This document shows, piece by piece, positions 1 to 5,973 of a stretch of 22,807 bases of DNA (its first letter is position 1; every line of letters starts with the position of its first letter). The translations under genes were made by a program, and so were the position numbers. The notes beneath the pieces were generated by a model that saw nothing but the letters and a program-made list of their open reading frames with translations, was not told where the DNA came from and did not search any database. The DNA comes from a virus: the IMG/VR virus record IMGVR_UViG_3300046809_000088, positions 1-22,807 of that record. One strand, given 5' to 3'.

Positions 1-1
1 C

Positions 2-103
2 GGCTACATGGAAATCACCTGTGTCAATCCTGAAGCCGAGCCGCTACGCCGGCATTACGTGATCCGGCGCACGGTCGATTACCGGTCGATCCCTTGGTGC
101 TAG
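2..103 (+). CDS. Hypothetical protein, 3' end only
   Basis: An open frame enters from the left edge and ends at TAG (101-103). The visible 33 residues begin GYMEITCVNPEAEPL and end DYRSIPWC. I do not recognise a family. It sits immediately upstream of the nin-like block and overlaps the next possible gene by about 10 bases, as is usual for this operon, so it is probably the last part of another small early phage gene. Only the C-terminus is present, so no function is proposed. Confidence 0.5.
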   Translation, partial: GYMEITCVNPEAEPLRRHYVIRRTVDYRSIPWC

Positions 104-285
104 GCGTGGACAGGGACGAATGCTTACACCGCTTCATGGCAGCAGCGAGAGACGGACGCCGAGGCGACTACAACGCAGCTAAGGCGATCGTCGAGAGCGT
201 GAGACAGAGAAGCGGCAACGAGGCCGCAGAGACGGCAAAACGCGAACTGTGGGCGTATATCCGCAGCGAGAAGAAAACAAAATGA
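94..285 (+). CDS. Small conserved-type phage protein (DUF7696-like)
   Basis: This 63-residue basic, helical protein contains MAAARDGRRGDYNAAKAIV and ends ELWAYIRSEKKTK. The pattern of a GRRG..NAAKAIVE helix followed by a GNEAA..AKRELW helix recalls small proteins that accompany recombination genes in beta-proteobacterial phages (DUF7696-like); this is from memory and not tested. The start is uncertain: TTG at 94, GTG at 97 and GTG at 106 all lie in frame, ATG at 136 would remove the N-terminus, and none has a clear ribosome binding site. The stop overlaps the RusA start as ATGA, pointing to translational coupling. Confidence 0.6.
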   Translation: MVLGVDRDECLHRFMAAARDGRRGDYNAAKAIVESVRQRSGNEAAETAKRELWAYIRSEKKTK

Positions 286-659
286 CAGGCCAAAACGAGT
301 TACAGGGCGTCTCACAATGCTTGACGCTCCCTCTGCCGCCTTCCGTCAATAACTACTGGCGGAAATCGCAGCGCGGAATGTACATCACGAAGGAAGGCAA
401 AGACTTCCGCCAGCGTGTAGCCGAGATCGTCGCCGAGCACAACGCGATCAAGTTCGGCACATCGCGCCTGTTCATGGCTGTTCGCCTGTCGATGCGCGAT
501 CGACGTGCGGCTGACCTTGACAACCGCCTCAAGGCACTCAATGACGCGCTGGAACATGCCGGCGTGTTCGACGATGACGAGCAGATCGACGAGCTGCACG
601 TTCACCGCGGGCCGATCGTCAAGGGTGGCGAATGTTTCGTGATGATCTCGGGGGTGTGA
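282..659 (+). CDS. rusA: RusA-family Holliday junction resolvase
   Basis: This 125-residue protein is the usual RusA size (about 120). RusA is a homodimeric Mg-dependent endonuclease that cuts Holliday junctions symmetrically and resolves branched phage DNA. The hallmarks are visible: an N-terminal LPLPPSVNNYW stretch (residues 16-26), then DLDNRLK (78-84) with the two acidic residues D78 and D80 and a lysine at 84, then GVFDDDEQI (94-102) holding the third catalytic aspartate. In E. coli RusA the equivalents are D70, D72, K76 and D91. The ATG at 282 overlaps the preceding stop as ATGA; the open frame extends upstream, but that part is unlike RusA. The stop overlaps the NinB start (TGATG). 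It belongs to a nin-like recombination block. Confidence 0.93.
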   Translation: MTGQNELQGVSQCLTLPLPPSVNNYWRKSQRGMYITKEGKDFRQRVAEIVAEHNAIKFGTSRLFMAVRLSMRDRRAADLDNRLKALNDALEHAGVFDDDEQIDELHVHRGPIVKGGECFVMISGV

Positions 660-1072
660 TGGACAAACTCACGATCTTCCTCAATCGCACGAATCGCCGC
701 ATGGCGGCAGATGCGATTCATGCGCGGCCCGATGGCCACATGCTGACCATCCAGGAGCCGACGCGCACGACGCGCCAGAACGCCCTACTCCATTCGTTGT
801 TCAGCCAGATCGCGCGACAAGCCGAGTTTCACGGTCGGCGCCTCACGGCTGTCCAGTGGAAAACGCTGCTCGTATCCGCCCATTCGGTCGCGACCGGAAT
901 CGGCACTGACATGGTTCCGGGACTCGAAGGCGAATGGGTGAACATCCGCGAATCGACCGCGCAGATGGGCGTGAAGCGCCTAAATAGCCTGATCGAGTAC
1001 ACGCTTGCTTGGGCGGCCGACAACGACATTCGCATCGCAGCGGATCCGGGCATGGAGGAAATGGCAGCATGA
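659..1072 (+). CDS. ninB: NinB / lambda Orf-type recombination mediator
   Basis: This 137-residue protein is close in size to lambda NinB/Orf (146). Orf binds single-stranded DNA and SSB and helps load recombinase in the Red pathway. Features like lambda NinB are an N-terminal basic strand (LTIFLNRTNRR), the segment TIQEPTRTTRQNALLHSLF (like TIQE.NRS.DQN..LW), QAEFHGRRLTAVQWKTLL (like RQVEWHGRWL...WK) and the VPGLEGEWVNIRESTAQM block (like VPNLAGNGFVVIGQSTSRM). The start at 659 shares one base with the rusA stop, and the stop overlaps the next gene as ATGA. Pairing of rusA and ninB matches the ninR region of lambdoid phages. Confidence 0.93.
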   Translation: MDKLTIFLNRTNRRMAADAIHARPDGHMLTIQEPTRTTRQNALLHSLFSQIARQAEFHGRRLTAVQWKTLLVSAHSVATGIGTDMVPGLEGEWVNIRESTAQMGVKRLNSLIEYTLAWAADNDIRIAADPGMEEMAA

Positions 1073-1434
1073 CAGGCAAAGAGCAGATCTTATCGCTCCT
1101 GCAATCGGGCGAATACACGCGCCACGAGATCCAGGCGATCGTCAAGATGACGACTGGCGGCACGAACAACGCGATCAAGCAGCTTCGAAACGAGGGGCTT
1201 GTCTATGTCGCCCGGTGGGAGCGCCAAGAATATTCGCGGGGCTTCACCGGCAATCAGCTCGCCGTCTACCGGGCCGGCACGAAGCGCGACGCAAAGCGAA
1301 TCGCGAAATTCACAAAGGCGGAAGTGTGCAAGGCATATCGGACCAAGTACGCCGCCATCCTGAAAGCGCGGTATGCAGCTAAGAACGGCCAGCAGATCAA
1401 TCCGTTCGCGCAACTTCTGTGGAGCCAGCAATGA
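1069..1434 (+). CDS. Winged-helix DNA-binding protein
   Basis: This 121-residue basic protein begins MTGKEQILSLLQSGEYTRHE. Residues 1-50 read as a winged helix-turn-helix: a first helix, a second helix in EYTRHEIQAIV, a probable recognition helix in TGGTNNAIKQLRNEGLV, and a wing in YVARWERQEYSRG. The fold resembles MarR- or DprA-type winged helices found in many phage early proteins. The second half, with RDAKRIAKFTKAE and a tyrosine/lysine-rich stretch, is helical and unrecognised. The ATG at 1069 overlaps the ninB stop. It could be a local regulator or a recombination accessory protein; the sequence does not decide. Confidence 0.75.
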   Translation: MTGKEQILSLLQSGEYTRHEIQAIVKMTTGGTNNAIKQLRNEGLVYVARWERQEYSRGFTGNQLAVYRAGTKRDAKRIAKFTKAEVCKAYRTKYAAILKARYAAKNGQQINPFAQLLWSQQ

Positions 1435-1835
1435 AGCGATCAGGATTCAAGCGCAAGGAGCCGAAGCCGTTCGAGCTTGCCGATCGCAAGACGACGCTCA
1501 AGCGCACGGCGATGAAGTCGCGCGTCAAAAAGCCGACCGTTGCTGAAGGCTCGAAATATCTTGCTGCGTGCCGCGGCGAGCGATGCTATCTCGGCGTGAT
1601 CTGCGGCGGCGAAGCGTCGCCTGAAATTGTTGTCCCCTGCCACAGCAATCAAGGCAAGCACGGTAAAGGCATGGGGCTGAAGGCTGACCACACCTACACC
1701 GTTCCGGGGTGTCACTGGTGCCACCAATGGCTAGACGCTGGCAAGGCAAGTCGCGAAGAAAAGTTCTCAACATGGGATCGCGCTTACGGCGAATGGAAGT
1801 TCGTGCGCGATGGAAAAATGGAAGCATCAGCATGA
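1431..1835 (+). CDS. YbcO/DUF1364-family putative metallonuclease
   Basis: This 134-residue protein has a basic N-terminal tail (about 40 residues rich in K and R) followed by a Cys/His domain: YLAACRGERCYLGVICGG (43-60), VVPCHSNQGKHGKGMGLKAD (67-86) and VPGCHWCHQWLD (91-102). The spacing of ACRG.RC, the H...GKGMG.K.D segment and the CH.CH.W.D motif matches the DUF1364/YbcO family, small HNH-like zinc nucleases of defective lambdoid prophages. C47, C52, H71, C94, C97 and H98 are candidate ligands or catalytic residues. The start at 1431 gives an ATGA overlap with the upstream gene. It lies where NinG-type nucleases lie in other nin regions, consistent with a recombination or end-processing role. 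Confidence 0.82.
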   Translation: MKRSGFKRKEPKPFELADRKTTLKRTAMKSRVKKPTVAEGSKYLAACRGERCYLGVICGGEASPEIVVPCHSNQGKHGKGMGLKADHTYTVPGCHWCHQWLDAGKASREEKFSTWDRAYGEWKFVRDGKMEASA

Positions 1836-2191
1836 AAAACACAATCAATATCGGCCAACAGCCCGAAACGATCTCCCCGCACGAGCTTGCAGACGCCATG
1901 CAGCCGGGCCGAGCGTACTCGCAGGAGGAAGTCGTTGCGCTGATGCCAGGGCGCCCGCGCGCCTGCGTGCGCGACACGCTGCATCTGATGGTCGCTAAGG
2001 GGATGGTCTGGAGGAACAACAGCAAGCGCGGCGCGATCACGTTCGAACTGCTGAGCGGTGAGCAGTTACGGGATGCCGTCGAGAGCAAGACGAAGCGCCT
2101 CGACGTGCCGGATTGGATGAAGAATAACTTGGTCGGATATGAGCGATCGCAGAACGGCTTCCGCGATCTGTGTTTACTCGCGCGAAAATAA
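1832..2191 (+). CDS. HTH-like protein closing the recombination block
   Basis: This 119-residue protein is not assigned to a named family. Residues 12-80 have a winged-helix look: ISPHELADAMQPGRAYSQEE, then a helix VVALMPGRPRACVRDTLHLM, then AKGMVWRNNSKRGAITFELL, a plausible wing. The C-terminal 35 residues (DVPDWMKNNLVGYERS and on) are mixed polar. The ATG at 1832 overlaps the previous stop as ATGA. It is the last gene before a strong promoter, a position where lambdoid phages carry the late antiterminator Q. No zinc motif or Q signature is visible, so a regulatory role is only inferred from position and fold. Confidence 0.7.
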   Translation: MKNTINIGQQPETISPHELADAMQPGRAYSQEEVVALMPGRPRACVRDTLHLMVAKGMVWRNNSKRGAITFELLSGEQLRDAVESKTKRLDVPDWMKNNLVGYERSQNGFRDLCLLARK

Positions 2192-2203
2192 TACGATAGG
2201 TGC

Positions 2204-2232
2204 TTGACGGACTGATACCGCGCAAGTATTAT
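2204..2232 (+). promoter_or_regulatory. Strong sigma70-type promoter
   Basis: TTGACG (2204-2209) and TATTAT (2227-2232) are separated by exactly 17 bases. Five of six bases match consensus in each box. It lies in the gap after the recombination block and about 50 bases before the first start codon of the accessory operon (2282). This is the clearest promoter in the window and probably starts the operon that runs to about 5968. Confidence 0.85.
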
Positions 2233-2281
2233 TCATCGCAATGCAGCACACACAATAACTACACAACAGAAGGAAACCAGC

Positions 2282-2365
2282 ATGTACAACTACTACCGCT
2301 TCGCCTTATTACGTCGCGTTCTCTGCGTGGCCGCCTTCTTCAAACACGATCGAAGCCCGTTATAG
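2282..2365 (+). CDS. 27-residue leader-like small protein
   Basis: An ATG at 2282 follows a good ribosome binding site (AGAAGGAAA ending 6 bases upstream) and opens a 27-codon frame ending at TAG 2363-2365. The product begins MYNYYRFALLRRVLCVAAFF and ends KHDRSPL: aromatic and basic, with a short hydrophobic stretch. It is the first gene after the strong promoter at 2204-2232. Its quality rests on the Shine-Dalgarno sequence and spacing, not on recognised homology. It could be a leader peptide, a tiny membrane-associated protein or a non-functional frame. Confidence 0.5.
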   Translation: MYNYYRFALLRRVLCVAAFFKHDRSPL

Positions 2366-2390
2366 CTCGGTCGTATCTAAAGCAGACTGC

Positions 2391-2588
2391 ATGATGAACA
2401 CACAGAGACGCAGCGCCGCGCGTGAAGCATTCGAAGCGCTGGCGCTAGCGAAGAAACCGACGTCTGCCCTGCTACACCGCGCCTGTTCTGCATTCGTGGA
2501 TATGGTCGCGGAGATCGAGCAGCAGCGTGTGACGCTTGTGATTGGACAGACTGTTATTGCGAGAGAACATGACAGAAAGCAAGCTTGA
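2391..2588 (+). CDS. Small hypothetical protein
   Basis: This 65-residue, all-helical protein begins MMNTQRRSAAREAFEALALA, and an amphipathic helix follows (HRACSAFVDMVAEIEQQRVT). There are two adjacent ATGs, at 2391 and 2394, and no strong Shine-Dalgarno site. The gene ends 20 bases inside the next gene. I do not recognise a family. Alanine-rich small helical proteins like this are common in phage early accessory operons; no function is proposed. Confidence 0.6.
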   Translation: MMNTQRRSAAREAFEALALAKKPTSALLHRACSAFVDMVAEIEQQRVTLVIGQTVIAREHDRKQA

Positions 2589-2799
2589 AATGTGGATGTC
2601 ACCGCTGACGAACCGAATCTACATCGGGAAGTCGCGCGCGGACAGGCAGCACGGCCGCGTGGCTACGCAGAAGCAAGACGTGACCGCGCAGTGCATCAAC
2701 GGCGCCGTCGCGCATCTGGTCGCTGAAAACGATCTGGAAATCATCGTAACGCTAGACGAAGGCCGTTACCGCGTTCGAATCACGCCGGAGGCAGCATGA
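2569..2799 (+). CDS. Small phage protein, DUF7446-like
   Basis: This 76-residue protein contains MSPLTNRIYIGKSRADRQHG followed by KQDVTAQCINGAVAHLV. The pattern SPLTN.IY.G.....G....KQDVT..C..AVA.H resembles small phage proteins grouped as DUF7446; the assignment is from memory. The C-terminus (IIVTLDEGRYRVRITPEAA) would be a beta hairpin. The ATG at 2569 overlaps the preceding gene by 20 bases, and the stop overlaps the next start as ATGA, so translation is probably coupled. Confidence 0.68.
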   Translation: MTESKLEMWMSPLTNRIYIGKSRADRQHGRVATQKQDVTAQCINGAVAHLVAENDLEIIVTLDEGRYRVRITPEAA

Positions 2800-3092
2800 C
2801 CGAAAACATCCTGTGGATGCTCCACATCCAAGGCCCAGACGACATCGTAGCGGCACCGTCGAAAGAGGAAGCCGACCAGGTCGCGGCGGCATTCAACGCG
2901 TACTGGAGCGCGTATCTCGCGAAGCAGCGCGCGCAGTCAGTAGTAGAAGGCAAAAATCCGGACCACTGGCCGACCGTCACCGCAGCAGTCGCCGAATGGG
3001 ACAGCACGCCGAAGCAGCACGCGGCAAGTCTGAAACGCCACTGGCCAGACTATGCGGAGTATCTGAAGTTCTCGCCCGCTGACGCCGCCTAG
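2796..3092 (+). CDS. Hypothetical protein
   Basis: This 98-residue acidic/aromatic protein begins MTENILWMLHIQGPDDIVAA. Residues 4-45 look like a beta-alpha unit in which a strand (LWMLHIQGPDDIVAAPS) is followed by a helix (KEEADQVAAAFNAYWSAYLA). This resembles small phage proteins that begin with a strand carrying a substrate- or ligand-like GPD motif, but I recognise no family. The second half has tryptophans in HWPTVTAAVAEWDS and HWPDYAEYLKFS, a repeated HWP motif. The start at 2796 overlaps the upstream stop as ATGA. A 23-base gap follows. Confidence 0.65.
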   Translation: MTENILWMLHIQGPDDIVAAPSKEEADQVAAAFNAYWSAYLAKQRAQSVVEGKNPDHWPTVTAAVAEWDSTPKQHAASLKRHWPDYAEYLKFSPADAA

Positions 3093-3115
3093 CCACCCTT
3101 CATTTTGAGAAAAGC

Positions 3116-3703
3116 ATGACTGACAACTTCCGCGGCGACAACGCCAAGCTGGTCGAGTCGATTAAGGCGCTGCTGGCGCTCGACGAGAGCGGGTCATTGG
3201 TGCCGCACGGCGTAGGTGGGCACGCTCGCCAGCTATTGAGCGCAGCCGCATCGCGTCTCTCCGCGAGCATCGCCGACACAGCGGGGGCGAAGCCGATCTA
3301 TCAGGTTCAAGACCCATGCGAAGCGACGTGGGAAGACACGGACTGGCTCACGTACAAAAGTACAGATGGCGCTTTCGCCCGCATCGTCTACGCCGCCCCT
3401 CCCGTCACTCCGAGCGACAAGCAAGATGAATTAGGACCGTTCCGACACAAATGCAGGTCTTGCGGTGGGATATTCGGTGCCCGCCACTGGAAGCCGATAT
3501 GTTCCACTTGCCGTGCAAACGCAACGTCCATCGACAAGCAAGAGGCATCAATGACCCGCGCTGGAATCGCATGTCTGCAACGCTATGCGTTTCGACCAAA
3601 TACCAGAATGAATTCGCTCGAGAAGGATAGCGAGGGTTCGTGGCTTCGGTATTCGGATGTGGTGCGTGTTGTAGAAGGCGCGATCAAAAAGGATCCGAAA
3701 TGA
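3116..3703 (+). CDS. Composite accessory protein with zinc ribbon and SIADTAGA repeat
   Basis: This 195-residue mosaic protein has an N-terminal helical part (LVESIKALLALDESGSLVPH then GGHARQLLSAAASRL, about residues 12-47), the linker SASIADTAGAK (49-59), a stretch ending IVYAAPP of a kind common in Ea22/DUF551-like phage proteins, then a zinc-ribbon-like pair CRSC (113-116) and CSTC (129-132). The C-terminal 50 residues begin at an internal methionine (MTRAGIACLQRYAF) and end VVEGAIKKDPK. The start has GAGAAA as a likely ribosome binding site. The stop overlaps the next ATG, and the sequence encoding KKDP supplies the next gene's Shine-Dalgarno site. Function unknown. Confidence 0.7.
   Translation: MTDNFRGDNAKLVESIKALLALDESGSLVPHGVGGHARQLLSAAASRLSASIADTAGAKPIYQVQDPCEATWEDTDWLTYKSTDGAFARIVYAAPPVTPSDKQDELGPFRHKCRSCGGIFGARHWKPICSTCRANATSIDKQEASMTRAGIACLQRYAFRPNTRMNSLEKDSEGSWLRYSDVVRVVEGAIKKDPK
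3259..3292 (+). repeat. Dispersed SIADTAGA repeat, copy 1
   Basis: Core CGACACAGCGGGGGCGAAG, part of a longer block that is identical over 31 bases (3259-3289) with copy 4 and over 28 bases (3265-3292) with copy 2. It is read in the frame giving SASIADTAGAK inside the gene at 3116-3703. Confidence 0.9.
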
Positions 3704-3948
3704 CCGACGAATACAAATACGTTGACGCGAAAGGCTGCTGCTACAAATCGCCCTGCGAGCGTCCGGGCGAAGGACCGTGCGAGATGCCTGCTCGCCGCTC
3801 GAACCATGCGCATACGATGGCCGATAGTCGAGACTGCCAGCGATCGCATTGGGATGGAAAGATTGACTACAGCATGGGATACCCATGCCCTATATGCACT
3901 GTGTGCGGCGTTCGAAAGGGAGCGCCATGCAAGGGAGCGAGCAAATGA
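3700..3948 (+). CDS. Cysteine-rich small protein
   Basis: This 82-residue protein begins MTDEYKYVDAKGCCYKSPCE and ends with CPICTVCGVRKGAPCKGASK. There are ten cysteines: CC and C at 13-19, C27, C48 and a C-terminal CP.C..CG...G..C set. The C-terminal set looks like a zinc-binding knuckle, and the phrase VCGVRKGAPC recalls zinc-finger proteins of actinophages and other phages in which two or more cysteines ligate Zn. ATG 3700 sits 5-6 bases after AAGGAT and overlaps the previous stop as ATGA. No enzymatic motif is visible; the target is unknown. Confidence 0.68.
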   Translation: MTDEYKYVDAKGCCYKSPCERPGEGPCEMPARRSNHAHTMADSRDCQRSHWDGKIDYSMGYPCPICTVCGVRKGAPCKGASK

Positions 3949-4694
3949 CCATCTGGAAGACGACGCATAAGGCTGTCTGCGTGCCGCTCACCGAAGACCG
4001 AGAAGTTGCGGAACAGTGGCGCGCGAACGGATACGAAGTGATCGAATTTTCCGCCCTCGAATCCCGCGTATTGGCGGAGAGGAAGCCGAGCCCGAAAGAT
4101 CAGGCGCGCCGCTTCGTGAGCGACTTCACGAGAGAGATGGGCTTCGCGATGAGCGACCATGCACAAGAGGTCATGCTCAATCTGTTCCTGAAACATGCCG
4201 CCAGTGCGCAGAGCATCGCCGACACAGCGGGGGCGAAGCAGGACGATGTGAGGGATGCGCTCGATATTGCCGAGCAGCTTGACGAGATGAGCGACCGGAT
4301 AACCCGCTTCAGCAATTACGAAGGCGACGCGGTGTGTGCTCGCGCGGCTCAACTTCTGAGGACGTTTGCCAACCATCAAGCCGCAAGACGCAAGGTCATG
4401 AGCGACGGCGATTTGCAAGACATCGTGATGGGCCTGTTTGGTCGATACACCATTCCGGCGGATTACAAGCTAGCCAACTCGGTTGCGGAATTCGTTATGT
4501 CGAAGCTACCGCGCTCCGCGCCATACGGCGCACCATTCACGACCGACGTTGCGCACTGCTGCGGCGATCCCGAGACGTGCAACGATCCGTGCGAGCCTGC
4601 TATCGACACAGCGGGGGCGAAGGCGGTGAATGCTGCGGCTGTTACGGGAGACGGGCGTCGCGCTGCCGCCATCGCAAAGGAGAGCGGGAAATGA
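3945..4694 (+). CDS. Accessory protein carrying two SIADTAGA-type repeats
   Basis: This 249-residue protein falls into three blocks separated by the repeat: residues 1-89 (begins MTIWKTTHKAVCVPLTEDRE), SIADTAGAK at 90-98, a helical middle region (99-219) with DLQDIVMGLFGRYTIPADYK, a CC..PE.C...C cysteine cluster (205-216), then IDTAGAK at 220-226 and a tail ending AAIAKESGK. ATG 3945 overlaps the upstream stop and follows AAGGGAG; an in-frame ATG at 3927 is the alternative. The block structure suggests separate modules joined at the repeated linker. I recognise no catalytic family. Confidence 0.68.
   Translation: MTIWKTTHKAVCVPLTEDREVAEQWRANGYEVIEFSALESRVLAERKPSPKDQARRFVSDFTREMGFAMSDHAQEVMLNLFLKHAASAQSIADTAGAKQDDVRDALDIAEQLDEMSDRITRFSNYEGDAVCARAAQLLRTFANHQAARRKVMSDGDLQDIVMGLFGRYTIPADYKLANSVAEFVMSKLPRSAPYGAPFTTDVAHCCGDPETCNDPCEPAIDTAGAKAVNAAAVTGDGRRAAAIAKESGK
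4211..4238 (+). repeat. Dispersed SIADTAGA repeat, copy 2
   Basis: Twenty-eight bases identical to 3265-3292, encoding SIADTAGAK in the same reading frame, at residues 90-98 of the gene at 3945-4694. Confidence 0.9.
4604..4622 (+). repeat. Dispersed SIADTAGA repeat, copy 3 (short)
   Basis: Exact 19-base core CGACACAGCGGGGGCGAAG, giving DTAGAK (residues 221-226) in the same frame. The 5' half of the longer unit is degenerate here (CCTGCTAT instead of CATCGC). It lies in the same gene as copy 2. Confidence 0.9.
4676..4694 (+). promoter_or_regulatory. Stereotyped ribosome-binding/ATGA junction 1
   Basis: AAAGGAG (4676-4682), 8 bases ending CGGGAA, then ATGA. The Shine-Dalgarno sequence lies inside the 3' end of the upstream gene and encodes its AKES residues. 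The same layout recurs at 4872-4890. Confidence 0.8.
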
Positions 4695-4873
4695 GCAAGC
4701 CCATTGAGAAGAATGGCCCGTACAAGATCGTGCAGTCCGACGACGGACGCTTCGTGCTGCATGGATGGTACGGGTCAGTCGAAGGGACATATCTAACGCT
4801 TGAATCAGCGCGGCACGAAATGCACCGTCTGATTCATATCGACGTGCAACTTGGCGACTTGGACTATGCGTAA
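4691..4873 (+). CDS. Small hypothetical protein
   Basis: This 60-residue protein begins MSKPIEKNGPYKIVQSDDGR, continues FVLHGWYGSVEGTYLTLESA and ends QLGDLDYA. It looks like a three-stranded sheet followed by a helix, and may bind a nucleic acid or protein partner, but no family is recognised. ATG 4691 is 8 bases after a perfect AAAGGAG and overlaps the preceding stop, so I choose it over a longer upstream extension in the same frame that only shadows the upstream gene. Confidence 0.65.
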   Translation: MSKPIEKNGPYKIVQSDDGRFVLHGWYGSVEGTYLTLESARHEMHRLIHIDVQLGDLDYA

Positions 4874-4890
4874 AGGAGTCCGGGAAATGA
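4872..4890 (+). promoter_or_regulatory. Stereotyped ribosome-binding/ATGA junction 2
   Basis: AAAGGAG (4872-4878), 8 bases ending CGGGAA, then ATGA: 17 of 19 positions as at 4676-4694, although here the upstream gene has already stopped at 4873. A shorter relative, AAGGAG-CCGAA-ATGA, is at 5460-5474. Confidence 0.8.
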
Positions 4891-5474
4891 CTGAAGAACT
4901 GAAGCCGTGCCCGTTTTGCGGCGGCGAAGCATCCTTCACACTAACTGAGTCGCGCGCCGGCAAGTGGGGATTCGTGAAGTGCGGTTCCTGCGGGGCAACC
5001 TGTAACGATGACGACGTTGGCGACGCCGATTGGTGCGTTGATGTCTGGAACCGACGCGCCCCCTCCGCGAGCATCGCCGACACAGCGGGGGCGCAGAGCG
5101 CAGAGCAAGAGCGCGAGCGGTTTGAAGCAGATTACGCCGTCGTGTGGAACCGATCGATGCATGAAAACGGATGGGCGAGCGATCATACCGCCGACGATGT
5201 GAGGGCGCTTCGCGAAGGAGATACATACGGAGAGGGACGCGACTATCTCAACGCGCGCTGGGAGGGATGGCAAGCCCGTGTTGCTCTCGCCGCCCCTCCC
5301 GCGAGTTCGGTAGCCGATCAGTCTGGCGATACGGAAGTGGAGTGCAACTGCGGAAGCAACCCGCACGCTGAAAGCTGCCCCGTGACGTCGCATGTTCGCG
5401 CTTTGTTCGCGGCATGCTGGACAGAAGCCGCTATGGACAAGGAAATCGCCGCCATTGCCAAGGAGCCGAAATGA
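4887..5474 (+). CDS. Lar-like zinc-ribbon accessory protein with SIADTAGA linker
   Basis: This 195-residue protein starts with a restriction-alleviation (Lar)-like zinc ribbon: LKPCPFCGGEA (5-15), VKCGSCGATC (30-39) and a WNRRA end (54-58). C8, C11, C32 and C35 are the probable zinc ligands. The linker SASIADTAGAQ follows (60-70). A second module (79-138) contains FEADYAVVWNRSM, then YLNARWEGWQARVALAAPP, the YL..RWEGWQAR pattern seen in many composite phage accessory proteins. A third Cys motif, ECNCGSNPHAESCP, sits at 152-165. The start follows AAAGGAG by 8 bases. Lar proteins protect phage DNA from type I restriction, but here only the ribbon is shared, so that role is not assured. Confidence 0.75.
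   Translation: MTEELKPCPFCGGEASFTLTESRAGKWGFVKCGSCGATCNDDDVGDADWCVDVWNRRAPSASIADTAGAQSAEQERERFEADYAVVWNRSMHENGWASDHTADDVRALREGDTYGEGRDYLNARWEGWQARVALAAPPASSVADQSGDTEVECNCGSNPHAESCPVTSHVRALFAACWTEAAMDKEIAAIAKEPK
5063..5093 (+). repeat. Dispersed SIADTAGA repeat, copy 4
   Basis: Thirty-one bases identical to 3259-3289, again in frame as SASIADTAGA, here followed by CAG instead of AAG. It links the zinc ribbon to the second module of the gene at 4887-5474. Confidence 0.9.
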
Positions 5475-5968
5475 GAAAGCGCACGATCAGAAAGCACGTC
5501 GCTACGAAAGACGTCATCACTACCCTCTTCAACGGCGACTTACCGTTACAGGGCGACGAGCGAACGAACGTTCTTACGTCTGTTCACGCAGCCGCCATCT
5601 CCCTTGCTCGCGGCGATGGGCAGAAAGACGCATGGGACAAGCTTGTCTATGCAATGAATATTTCCATCATTCTGTGCGAGACGGCCGGCAATAAGGAAGT
5701 CGGGTTGCAAGCGCTCTATGACGCACAGAACGCGCTGATTGACGCAGCGGAACGCTACAACACAACCGGGCGACTCGTGTTCGGGCCTGGCGGATTGCCG
5801 GCGCTCAATGGCGGCATCCATGTATTCGAGGCGCTTGTCGATACGGTGACGCGCAGGCAGTACGTGCGGGCATCGGATGAGGTTCTGAGGCGGCTGAACG
5901 CGGGGAAGGCTGTTCAGATACGCAGGGGACGGGTGACGGAACGGTTTGAGTTGAGACGCGCCGCATGA
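5471..5968 (+). CDS. Hypothetical protein ending the accessory operon
   Basis: This 165-residue protein begins MRKRTIRKHVATKDVITTLF, with a basic N-terminus and then a largely helical body. The central stretch includes MNISIILCETAGNKEVGLQA followed by a long helix, and the C-terminus is arginine-rich and ends FELRRAA. It has the look of small phage proteins of 150-170 residues found in proteobacterial early regions, but I cannot name a family. ATG 5471 lies 5 bases after AAGGAG and overlaps the previous stop as ATGA. It is followed by a 101-base regulatory gap, so it is probably the last gene of the operon. Confidence 0.68.
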   Translation: MRKRTIRKHVATKDVITTLFNGDLPLQGDERTNVLTSVHAAAISLARGDGQKDAWDKLVYAMNISIILCETAGNKEVGLQALYDAQNALIDAAERYNTTGRLVFGPGGLPALNGGIHVFEALVDTVTRRQYVRASDEVLRRLNAGKAVQIRRGRVTERFELRRAA

Positions 5969-5973
5969 TGTAC

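Noticed and set aside
4334-4690. Upstream extension of the small gene at 4691-4873
   Set aside because: The extension overlaps the gene at 3945-4694 in another frame and is low-quality sequence; a perfect AAAGGAG and ATGA junction defines the start at 4691.
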